Source: Winogradskyella schleiferi (GTDB taxonomy: Bacteria; Bacteroidota; Bacteroidia; Flavobacteriales; Flavobacteriaceae). From it: a stretch of DNA of 64,000 bases. Numbering within the stretch: the first letter of the stretch is position 1; the number at the start of each line of letters is the position of its first letter. The stretch covers positions 2,200,501 to 2,264,500 of the forward strand of contig NZ_CP053351.1 in assembly GCF_013394655.1 (NCBI RefSeq). The letters run 5' to 3'. The notes below the pieces were generated by a model. It searched no databases and was not told the DNA's origin. It was given only the letters and a program-made list of their open reading frames with translations. Shown here piece after piece: positions 8,777 through 15,864 of the stretch. The translations under genes and the position numbers were made by a program.

Positions 8777-9463
8777 ATGATTGCAAATACAGAACAGAAA
8801 AATTTAATTAAGACCGCTAGAATAACTGGCTTATGGTATTTAATGATGGCTATTACAGGAACTCTAGGGTTTATGGTCTTTCATTCTCAAATATTTGTGT
8901 CTGGTAATCCTGAACAAACGCTAACAAATTTAGTAGAATTAGAATCTACAGCAAGAATTAGGTTGCTATTAGAATTTGGTATAGTAATTTCTCAGGCTCT
9001 TACCGCAGTTTGGTTTTTCAAATTATTTAAAGATAATTATGAATGGGAAGCTTGGACTCTAGGTATATGGGGAATGGTAAATGCTTTAGCTATTATGATA
9101 AGTGCAATTTCAATGGCCTCAGCAATAGGCATTGTAAATTCTGATATAAGTGCTATGGAAAATAAAGTTTTACTAATTCAGGTTTTTCAACATATAATTT
9201 CTAATGCCTGGGGTATTGGTGGTCTTTTCTTTGGACTTTGGCTGTTTCCTATGGGATACATAGTTATCAAATCTAAAAGAATGCCCATCTGGTTGGGAAG
9301 AGTTATTGTTTTAGGTGGTATTGGCTATGTATTAAGTACCTTAATCCACTATGCAGGCATTGATTTTAGCTTCAATGAATATCTTACGCTACCGGCAACC
9401 ATTGGTGAATTTTGGATGATAGGTTATTTACTAATTTTTGGCATAAGACCTAGCTATAAGTAA
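8777..9463 (+). CDS. DUF4386-like membrane protein
   Basis: A 228-residue membrane protein with about six hydrophobic segments and the features I associate with DUF4386: an N-terminal ARITGLWYLMMAITG segment, a middle AWTLGIWGMVNA region and a conserved LFFGLWLFPMGY segment near residue 155. The function of that family is not established. It sits 13 bp upstream of the tryptophanyl-tRNA synthetase-like gene in the same direction, so the two are probably cotranscribed cargo of one unit. The family call comes from memory of sequence patterns. Confidence 0.75.
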   Translation: MIANTEQKNLIKTARITGLWYLMMAITGTLGFMVFHSQIFVSGNPEQTLTNLVELESTARIRLLLEFGIVISQALTAVWFFKLFKDNYEWEAWTLGIWGMVNALAIMISAISMASAIGIVNSDISAMENKVLLIQVFQHIISNAWGIGGLFFGLWLFPMGYIVIKSKRMPIWLGRVIVLGGIGYVLSTLIHYAGIDFSFNEYLTLPATIGEFWMIGYLLIFGIRPSYK

Positions 9464-9476
9464 AATTAAACAAAAA

Positions 9477-10538
9477 ATGTTAAATAAAAGTTTTGAAAAA
9501 GCAAAAGAGCAAAGCAAATTATTAGAAAATGATTTGTATAAGAATCCTCATAAGTATCGCGTATTAACGGGAGATAGACCTACAGGTAATTTGCATCTTG
9601 GACACTATTTTGGCTCAATTATAAACCGATTAAAATTACAAAGCTTAGGAATTGAGACTTATATTTTAATTGCAGATTATCAAGTGTTGACAGATAGAAA
9701 TGTTTTTAATGAAATTTCAAAATTCACCTATGAACTAACTTTGGACTATTTAGCCTGTGGATTAGACCCTGAAAATTATAAAACTCATATTTTTCCACAT
9801 AGTCATATTCCTGAACTAAATCAACTAACTATTCCATTTCTGACATTAGTTTCCAGTTCAGAATTAAACAAAAATCCAACTGTTAAAGAAGAAATTACTG
9901 CTTCAGGACTGAGTAATATTAATGCAGGAATGTATATCTATCCAGTTCACCAAGCTGCTGACATTTTGTTTTGTAAGAGTAATGTGGTCCCTGTTGGAAA
10001 GGATCAATTACCTCATATAGAATTAACTCGGAAAATCGCAAAGCGCTTTAATACCAAATTAAATAAGAATATTTTTACAGAACCAGTTGCACTTTTTACT
10101 GATACCCCTACTATTCTTGGGTTAGACGGTATTCAAAAAATGAGTAAAAGTCGCAACAATTCAATTATGATAAAGTCAACCGCTGATGAAACAGTAAAAC
10201 TAATAAAATCTGCCAAAACTGATTCAAGTCGTTACATATCTTACGACCCCGAAAACAGACCAGAGGTTTCCAACTTACTTAAGTTAGCTTCCTTATGTTC
10301 AGATATAAGTCCAACAGATATAGCTGATAAAATTGGCGACCAAGGTGCAGGAAAACTTAAACAGCTAACAGCAGAAGCTATAAACACATATTTTGAGTCT
10401 ATTCGAAAAAAAAGAATAGAGCTTGAAAAAAATAAAGACTATGTCAGAGATATTTTGCTTAAAGGTATAAGCAAAGCGAGAGAAACCGCTATTGAAACTT
10501 TAAGTGAAGTCACTGAAGCAATGAATATGAAGATATAA
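9477..10538 (+). CDS. trpS: Tryptophanyl-tRNA synthetase, second (auxiliary) type
   Basis: A 353-residue class I synthetase that would charge tRNA-Trp in the cytosol. The HIGH-type motif is HLGH (near residue 40, in GDRPTGNLHLGHYFGS) and KMSKS lies near residues 221-225. The wording VLTGDRPTG, the NPTVKEEI stretch and PVGKDQLPHIE resemble the second TrpRS type known from Deinococcus and from indolmycin-producing Streptomyces, not the GIQPTGN or GIQATGT form of housekeeping enzymes. It is therefore probably an additional enzyme, and drug tolerance is a fair guess. Its stop codon TAA is the first part of the unit end TAATGGCAC (10536-10544), so the gene is tailored to the cassette end. Confidence 0.85.
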   Translation: MLNKSFEKAKEQSKLLENDLYKNPHKYRVLTGDRPTGNLHLGHYFGSIINRLKLQSLGIETYILIADYQVLTDRNVFNEISKFTYELTLDYLACGLDPENYKTHIFPHSHIPELNQLTIPFLTLVSSSELNKNPTVKEEITASGLSNINAGMYIYPVHQAADILFCKSNVVPVGKDQLPHIELTRKIAKRFNTKLNKNIFTEPVALFTDTPTILGLDGIQKMSKSRNNSIMIKSTADETVKLIKSAKTDSSRYISYDPENRPEVSNLLKLASLCSDISPTDIADKIGDQGAGKLKQLTAEAINTYFESIRKKRIELEKNKDYVRDILLKGISKARETAIETLSEVTEAMNMKI

Positions 10539-10544
10539 TGGCAC
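10536..10544 (+). repeat. Trailing edge of cassette-like unit 3, repeat truncated
   Basis: TAATGGCAC is the exact reverse complement of GTGCCATTA at 8699-8707, the leading edge of the same unit. The following bases (TACCCACAATTTAAT) no longer match the rest of the repeat, so the palindrome has been deleted or eroded here. Confidence 0.5.
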
Positions 10545-10579
10545 TACCCACAATTTAATAACAAATAACTTATGAAATT

Positions 10580-11401
10580 TTGATAGTAAAAAAATTAGAG
10601 AATACAACATTTGATATAATCGTTGATTGTTTTTTAAGGTCTTTCGAGAATTACTATGTTAAAGTTCCAACTGACAAAAATTATTATAAAGAGAGATGGA
10701 AAATATCAAAAGTTGATTATGCTCTTTCTTATGGAATGTTTGATGGAGATAAATTAGTTGGATTTATAATTAACGCCATAGATAAACGTAATGGAGAAAA
10801 AATAGCCTTTAATACCGGAACAGGTGTACTTCCAGAATATAGAGGAAGAAGAATAGTTAAATCGATTTACGATTTTGCTATACTAGATTTAAAAATAAAT
10901 GGAGTTACAAAATGTTCATTAGAGGTAATCATTGAAAATACTAAAGCAATAAAATCTTATCAAAGAATTGGATTCGAAATTTGTAAAACATTTAATTGCT
11001 TCAGTGGAGAAATTAAATTAATCTCAAATGCTAAAATTGAGATGAATAAAGTTGACTATAATACTTTTGATTGGGGAAAATTACCTAATCAAAATTTATA
11101 TTCTTGGGATTTTAACTTAGAAGTAATTAAAAACGGAGATTACGATTACTATCAAATTACAAAGGATAATTTTCTTGAGTCTTTTTTTGTTGTAAACCCC
11201 AAAAATGAATATTTAGCACAATTTGAGATTTTAAAAGAAAGTGATGACTGTTGGAATAGATTATTTAAAGGGATAAAAGAAGTATCAAACTCAATAAAAA
11301 TAATAAATGTTGATACAAGATTAAACGAGAAAATAAATTTCATCAATTCAATTGGATTATCGAATACTGTTAATCAATATGAAATGGAAATGAATATATA
11401 A
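10580..11401 (+). CDS. GNAT-family N-acetyltransferase (start uncertain)
   Basis: A 273-residue protein. Residues about 35-130 form a GNAT domain with the acetyl-CoA loop in VLPEYRGRRIVKS near residue 95 and a following VIIENTKAIKSYQRIGF strand-helix typical of motif B. Residues 140-270 form a second, less conserved domain. The frame begins at a TTG at 10580. An ATG at 10572 lies in a different frame and meets a stop after three codons; one extra T in the T-run at 10577-10580 would join it in frame (MKFLIVKK). So either TTG is used or the 5' end carries a one-base shift. No leading edge matching its trailing box was found. The substrate is unknown. Confidence 0.75.
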   Translation: MIVKKLENTTFDIIVDCFLRSFENYYVKVPTDKNYYKERWKISKVDYALSYGMFDGDKLVGFIINAIDKRNGEKIAFNTGTGVLPEYRGRRIVKSIYDFAILDLKINGVTKCSLEVIIENTKAIKSYQRIGFEICKTFNCFSGEIKLISNAKIEMNKVDYNTFDWGKLPNQNLYSWDFNLEVIKNGDYDYYQITKDNFLESFFVVNPKNEYLAQFEILKESDDCWNRLFKGIKEVSNSIKIINVDTRLNEKINFINSIGLSNTVNQYEMEMNI

Positions 11402-11403
11402 AC

Positions 11404-11541
11404 TGTAGCCAACACCCTGCATAATTAATGGCTATTTAGAGGCTACTTACGAAAATCCTCACAGATTTTATATTCAGTTTTTATTTGCTAAATTAAGTGC
11501 TTAAACACGCCACTAATCATACACGAAAACCGTTGCCATTA
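11404..11541 (+). repeat. attC-like palindromic repeat R3
   Basis: Outer box TGTAGCCAAC (11404-11413), spacer ACCC, inner box TGCATAAT, hairpin GAAAATC/GATTTT (11451-11469), inner box ATCATACA (11516-11523, pairs with wobble), an 8-base spacer, and GTTGCCATTA (11532-11541), which starts the next unit. The plan matches R1 and R2, though the outer box at the 5' end has no partner upstream of the acetyltransferase gene. Confidence 0.6.
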
Positions 11542-11583
11542 ATTAAAAACTGCAACAGTTTAATTAATTTATAGTCTTTCAAT

Positions 11584-11647
11584 AAAATTTCAAAAATGAA
11601 TAGAATAAAAACTCTAAAATTTCAAAAATGAATACAATAAAAACTCT
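11584..11647 (+). repeat. 32-bp tandem duplication containing a start codon
   Basis: Bases 11584-11615 recur at 11616-11647 with one change (G or C after AATA). Each copy carries an A-rich leader and an ATG. The first ATG, at 11596, opens a frame of 11 codons that stops inside the second copy; the second, at 11628, opens the long reading frame. The duplication may create a short upstream ORF. Confidence 0.8.
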
Positions 11648-13055
11648 CTTTTTTCTAATATCAATAATCTTTTTCACAAACTGTCAAAACAAAAACAATC
11701 CGACGGTAAAGTATTTGTCTGAAACAACAATAAACCAAATAGACACATTGATGAAAGTGTCATTTGATCGTGGATTATTCAACGGGAATATCCTTATTGC
11801 AAAAGACAATAACATTATATATCAAAATGAATTTGGATATTCAGATGCCTCTAGATCAAAAAAACTTAGTAGAAACTCAATATTTAACATTGGTTCTATA
11901 GCAAAAGAATTCAACGCTGTTGCGATAATGATTTTAAAAGAAAGAGGGTTACTTAATTTGGATGATAAAATCTCAAATTTTGAATTGCAATTACCAGAAT
12001 GGTCAAATACCATTAGAATTAGGCATCTACTTCAATATACTAGTGGACTGCCAAGAATCAACTGGAACAATATTAAAAATGACAACGATATCTATAACGA
12101 ATTAAAAAATATTAAACATCTAAGTTTTAAACCTGGCACAGATTACTTGTACAGTAACAATAATGTTTTTCTACAAAGAAGAATTGTTGAACAAGTATCT
12201 GGAATGAGTTTTAATGATTTCATTAAAAAAAACCTACTTATTCCTGGTGGTATGACAAATACTATTATTGACGCGGATACTCAAAACCCTGAATTAGTAA
12301 CCGCATTTAATAATGCTTTTGTAAATGATAGAGCAATGGATATTGAATTCTCTGGATGGGTAAACCCTACTGCAAATGATATGTATAAATGGATAATCAA
12401 CTTACATTCAGGACAGTTTATATCTGATAAATCGTTAATTACTTTATTTGATTCGCATTCTAAGGAGAGTTCTTCTGCTTTAGGAATTGGTGTCATTGAG
12501 AATGACACTTTGCTAATTCATCAACATCATGGATCATCTTTCAATTATGAATCTTTTATCCATTATAATGTGAAAGAAGATTTATCAATCGTTTTAATGA
12601 CAAATAATAAAAACCGTAAGCTTCGAGAAATAACTGATGCAGTCGAAAATATTTTAAAAGGCAATTCCTTTTCAATACCACAGAAGTCTATTTATTTCGC
12701 AATTAGAGAAAAATGTTATGATAATGCTAATGAGGGAATTCAGTTATATAAAAACTTAAAAAAGCAAAATTTTTCTGAATTTAATTTTTCGGATGAAAAT
12801 GAATTAAATCAACTTGGCTATGATTTGATTAAGAAAGGTCAAATAGAAGAGGCTATTAGCATTTTTACATTACTTATCTCAGAATTCCCAAATTCATCAA
12901 ATGCATTTGATAGTATGGGCGAAAGTTATTTCTTAAATGACCAATTTGAATTATCAAAAATAAGCTATCAAAAATCTTTAGAACTCAATCCTGAAAATAC
13001 AAATGCAGAAGAAATGATAAACAGAATTGAAAAAATAAATGTAAAAACAAACTAA
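11628..13055 (+). CDS. Beta-lactamase-fold serine hydrolase lipoprotein with C-terminal TPR
   Basis: A 475-residue protein. The N-terminus has a lipobox ending in Cys near residue 19 (FFTNC), so it is a lipoprotein. The class C beta-lactamase / DD-peptidase fold follows: active-site SxxK as SIAK near residues 90-93, YSN near residue 176, and an HHG motif near residue 302 where KTG is usual. Residues from about 390 hold TPR repeats (LGYDLIKKGQIEEAI, SMGESYFLNDQFEL). Enzymes of this group include beta-lactamases, D-aminopeptidases and esterases, and the activity is not certain. Its stop TAA (13053-13055) is part of the cassette trailing edge TAATGGCAAC. It is the last unit of the array. Confidence 0.87.
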   Translation: MNTIKTLFFLISIIFFTNCQNKNNPTVKYLSETTINQIDTLMKVSFDRGLFNGNILIAKDNNIIYQNEFGYSDASRSKKLSRNSIFNIGSIAKEFNAVAIMILKERGLLNLDDKISNFELQLPEWSNTIRIRHLLQYTSGLPRINWNNIKNDNDIYNELKNIKHLSFKPGTDYLYSNNNVFLQRRIVEQVSGMSFNDFIKKNLLIPGGMTNTIIDADTQNPELVTAFNNAFVNDRAMDIEFSGWVNPTANDMYKWIINLHSGQFISDKSLITLFDSHSKESSSALGIGVIENDTLLIHQHHGSSFNYESFIHYNVKEDLSIVLMTNNKNRKLREITDAVENILKGNSFSIPQKSIYFAIREKCYDNANEGIQLYKNLKKQNFSEFNFSDENELNQLGYDLIKKGQIEEAISIFTLLISEFPNSSNAFDSMGESYFLNDQFELSKISYQKSLELNPENTNAEEMINRIEKINVKTN

Positions 13056-13062
13056 TGGCAAC
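13053..13062 (+). repeat. Trailing edge of cassette-like unit 4, right end of the array
   Basis: TAATGGCAAC is the exact reverse complement of GTTGCCATTA at 11532-11541, the leading edge of the same unit. No palindromic repeat follows, so the array ends here with a truncated site. Confidence 0.6.
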
Positions 13063-13221
13063 AAAGATGGATATAAAAAAAAGAGTAATCCTCTGCTGAG
13101 ACTATAATGATGAGAGACAATATTTAAGTCATAAATTCTCTTGTCTTCAATTAGTATTTTTTTTGCAATTAATCCAAGCCTTAAATATTTCATAGCTTAA
13201 ATTCTTAAAATTAATAACAAA

Positions 13222-13256
13222 CGCTTATCGCTTCTTATTCGCGCTCATGTATTTCT
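13222..13256 (+). promoter_or_regulatory. Promoter-region motif TTATTCGCGCTCATGTATTT upstream of a LytS gene
   Basis: The stretch 13235-13254 resembles TTATTTACGCTCATGTACTT at 15130-15149, upstream of the lipoprotein gene. CGCTTATCG at 13222 and CGCTCATGT at 13242 may be a spaced pair. The same core (TTACGCTCATGT) occurs on the minus strand at 27404-27415. Because the ATG at 13247 sits inside this motif, it is unlikely to be the start of translation. Confidence 0.4.
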
Positions 13257-13297
13257 TTTTTCTATTTTTAAAGAAAATACGTTGCTTTGTTATTCAT

Positions 13298-14383
13298 ATG
13301 AGTTTAAGTTATATCAAGAAAATATCAAAAACCCGTTTGTATTGGCTTTGCCAATTGATGGGCTGGTGCTTGGTGTCAACTTATTGGGCATACACCGTAT
13401 ATACCAGAGATAATTATGGAATTTTATATACATTTTTAAATTATGTTTTAGATGTGGCAATTGGAATTTTCTTAACACATGTGTATAGAATATATGCATT
13501 AAAAGCTAACTGGAGTCAATTGCCAATTAAAAAGTTACTTATTCGTGTTATTCCAAGTATCCTTTTGTTAGCGCTTCTATACGTGTTAATAAACAACTTA
13601 AAATGGTATACGTATTGGACTTTTATTGCAGGCGAGGATAAAAATTTCTTTGAAGCCATCATGTACTGGGATCCAATTTTACTTACAGGACTTAGACTAA
13701 TGTCTATTTGGATATTGGCCTATCACTTGTATCATTACTATCAAAAAGAAGTGGTTACGGCAAGAGAGAATGCGCAACTTTCCTTAATCGCAAAACAAGC
13801 CCAGTTAGATAATTTATCAGCGCAATTAAATCCACATTTCTTATTCAATTCTTTAAATTCTATTAAATCATTAGTCATCGAAAACCCTAACGTTGCCAGA
13901 AGAGCTATTGATTTATTATCAGATTTATTGCGGTCATCCTTATATGAAAAAGACAAAGATCTAATTAACATTGAAAATGAATTGGCTTTAGTTTATGATT
14001 ACATTGAATTAGAAAAGCTGCGTTATGAAGAACGACTGCAACTCAAAACGAATATTGATGAAAGCCTTATTAATTATAAGATTCCCACCTTAAGTATTCA
14101 GTTGTTAATCGAAAACGCCATTAAACATGGCATCGATTTAAAAGTTGATGGTGGCGTTATTAACTTAAAAATTAAAAAGAAGGATAGTCATATTCATATT
14201 ACGGTTGAGAATCCTGGTGTACTTAATGAAAACAAAAGTGGTGGCTTAGGTTTAGAAAACTTAAAAAAACGCTTAGAAATTCAATATAAAGGTCAAGCTA
14301 ATTTGAGTTTAACAGCGACTGAAAGTAATCAGGTCTGCGCAGAACTAATAATTCCAATGCATATAAACGATGAAAAGATTTAA
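13298..14383 (+). CDS. LytS-type sensor histidine kinase
   Basis: A histidine kinase of the LytS/YehU type (His_kinase PF06580). The N-terminal part has about four membrane segments (near residues 13-130 of this start); a coiled linker leads to the phospho-acceptor region NPHFLFNSLNS, then the ATPase with the N box ENAIKHGI and G box GGLGLENLKKRL. An ATG at 13247 would add 17 residues, but it lies in a promoter-like motif, so I take the ATG at 13298. The gene overlaps the LytTR regulator by 14 bp, giving a standard two-gene operon. The input signal is not readable. Length is about 361 residues, normal for this group. Confidence 0.88.
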   Translation: MSLSYIKKISKTRLYWLCQLMGWCLVSTYWAYTVYTRDNYGILYTFLNYVLDVAIGIFLTHVYRIYALKANWSQLPIKKLLIRVIPSILLLALLYVLINNLKWYTYWTFIAGEDKNFFEAIMYWDPILLTGLRLMSIWILAYHLYHYYQKEVVTARENAQLSLIAKQAQLDNLSAQLNPHFLFNSLNSIKSLVIENPNVARRAIDLLSDLLRSSLYEKDKDLINIENELALVYDYIELEKLRYEERLQLKTNIDESLINYKIPTLSIQLLIENAIKHGIDLKVDGGVINLKIKKKDSHIHITVENPGVLNENKSGGLGLENLKKRLEIQYKGQANLSLTATESNQVCAELIIPMHINDEKI

Positions 14384-15092
14384 AACCATAATCATTGATG
14401 ATGAACGTTTAGCAAGAGAAGAAGTAAAACGTGCATTAGAAAAACATAAAGAGTTTGAAATTATAGGCGAAGCCAGTCATGTAGATGAAGCCATAACTTT
14501 AATTGAAGACTTACAACCAGACCTGTTGTTTTTAGATATTCATATGCCTGGGAAATCTGGGTTTGATTTACTGGAAGAACTAACAAATGTGCCTGACGTT
14601 GTTTTTACAACGGCCTATGATCAATATGCTGTAAAAGCGTTTGAGATGAACGCTTTAGACTATTTGGTAAAGCCTTTAAGAGATGAACGTTTTTCTAAAA
14701 CTATTGAAAAGGTAAAGGAAGAATTGTCGCATAGGGTAAAATTAGAGCCTATCACCTTACCGATGCATCAAAAGATATTTATAAAAGATGGTGAAAAATG
14801 CCATTTTATTCCACTAACAGATATTTATTTTATTGAATCATTAGAAAATTATGCACGACTTTATTTTGGTTCGGATAAAGCAATGATAAAGCGTTCTTTA
14901 AATTTATTAGCAGAAAAATTAGACCCTAAAGTCTTTTTCCGTGTGAATCGTAGTCAAATGATTAACATACATTACATCAAAGAGATTCACCCCTACTTCA
15001 ATAATAAATTACAAATTATATTAACTACTGGTGAAAAAGTAGAAGTGTCTAGCAGGCAGTCCGTTAAGTTTAAAAACTGGAATAGTTTATAA
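14370..15092 (+). CDS. LytTR-family response regulator
   Basis: A 240-residue response regulator. A receiver domain fills residues 1-120: the acidic IIIDDE at the N-terminus, phospho-acceptor Asp near residue 55 in LLFLDIHMPG, the Thr in TTAYDQYA and Lys in YLVKPLRDERF. Residues about 135-238 form the LytTR DNA-binding domain (ESLENYARLYF, NRSQMINIHYIKEI). It is the partner of the upstream kinase and is likely to activate nearby genes such as the lipoprotein and X-Pro-peptidase-like pair, whose promoter shares a motif with the operon's own promoter. Target identity is inferred. Confidence 0.92.
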   Translation: MKRFKTIIIDDERLAREEVKRALEKHKEFEIIGEASHVDEAITLIEDLQPDLLFLDIHMPGKSGFDLLEELTNVPDVVFTTAYDQYAVKAFEMNALDYLVKPLRDERFSKTIEKVKEELSHRVKLEPITLPMHQKIFIKDGEKCHFIPLTDIYFIESLENYARLYFGSDKAMIKRSLNLLAEKLDPKVFFRVNRSQMINIHYIKEIHPYFNNKLQIILTTGEKVEVSSRQSVKFKNWNSL

Positions 15093-15111
15093 AGAGAAAA
15101 TCGCTAAGCTT

Positions 15112-15151
15112 TCTAACGTTCATTGACATTTATTTACGCTCATGTACTTTT
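15112..15151 (+). promoter_or_regulatory. Control region upstream of the lipoprotein/hydrolase pair
   Basis: TCTAACGTT (15112-15120) lies about 20 bp before TTACGCTC (15134-15141), and the 15130-15149 stretch repeats the motif seen at 13235-13254 in front of the LytS operon. The two promoters may be controlled by the same LytTR regulator. No direct binding evidence is available. Confidence 0.35.
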
Positions 15152-15211
15152 GCTTTTTTGATAGAATTAGATGCCTTTACTTTGTACTATTATTAATTTA
15201 AAAGTCTTATT

Positions 15212-15832
15212 ATGAAGTATTTAAAAGTAGTATTTGAAATAGTAAAAATCGTATATCTAGTGCTGATTTCAGTGTTAATATCTTGTAATGAAAATACAGT
15301 TTCAGTAGCAGAACAACCAACCTTAACCGATTATAGTGTTGGAGAACAATGGACTTGGAAATATAAAGGCGTAACCACTGAAGGCGAAGTACGTTCAGAA
15401 GGCGAAGACAAAAGGGAAATAGTTAATATGGATGGTGACTTAGGTATGGTCATTGCAAAAGACACGATTCCAGTTTCAGACATTGTAAAGCCAGAAGAAA
15501 GCGAAACACCAAGATATAAATGGCCTTTAGAAGTCGGTAAAACATGGCGATATGAAAAAAACTGGACAAGTCAAGATGGTACCACAGGAACACAAAGTCA
15601 AGATGCAAAAGTGTTATCCTACAAAGAAGAAACAGTAGACGCTGGAACCTTTATGGCTTATACCATAGAATACAAGGGAACGGTTTCTAATTCTAGAGGA
15701 TACAACGCACAAACTGATGAAGTTTGGTTGTATGCACCAGAACTAAAAAACTTTATTAAAATGACGCAAACTCAAGACGGCTTTTTGTACAATGAAGAGT
15801 TAATCCAGTACATAGACCCAAATAGGAAATAG
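15212..15832 (+). CDS. Lipoprotein of unknown function
   Basis: A 206-residue protein with a signal sequence (residues about 1-25, lipobox LISC at Cys 25) followed by a soluble domain. The domain repeats WxW and KxGKTWR-like stretches (EQWTWKYKG, GKTWRYEKNW). The composition resembles small DUF-type lipoproteins in Bacteroidetes, but I cannot name the family. It lies 32 bp upstream of the CocE-like hydrolase in the same direction, so the two probably form an operon in the periplasm or at the outer membrane. Confidence 0.7.
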   Translation: MKYLKVVFEIVKIVYLVLISVLISCNENTVSVAEQPTLTDYSVGEQWTWKYKGVTTEGEVRSEGEDKREIVNMDGDLGMVIAKDTIPVSDIVKPEESETPRYKWPLEVGKTWRYEKNWTSQDGTTGTQSQDAKVLSYKEETVDAGTFMAYTIEYKGTVSNSRGYNAQTDEVWLYAPELKNFIKMTQTQDGFLYNEELIQYIDPNRK

Positions 15833-15864
15833 TTAGTTTTTTATCAATTTTCAAACGTAAAACA

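Noticed and set aside
6987..13062. Explaining the units as transposons with terminal inverted repeats
   Set aside because: Transposon ends are the same from copy to copy; here the outer bases differ between units and match only within a unit, and no transposase is present.
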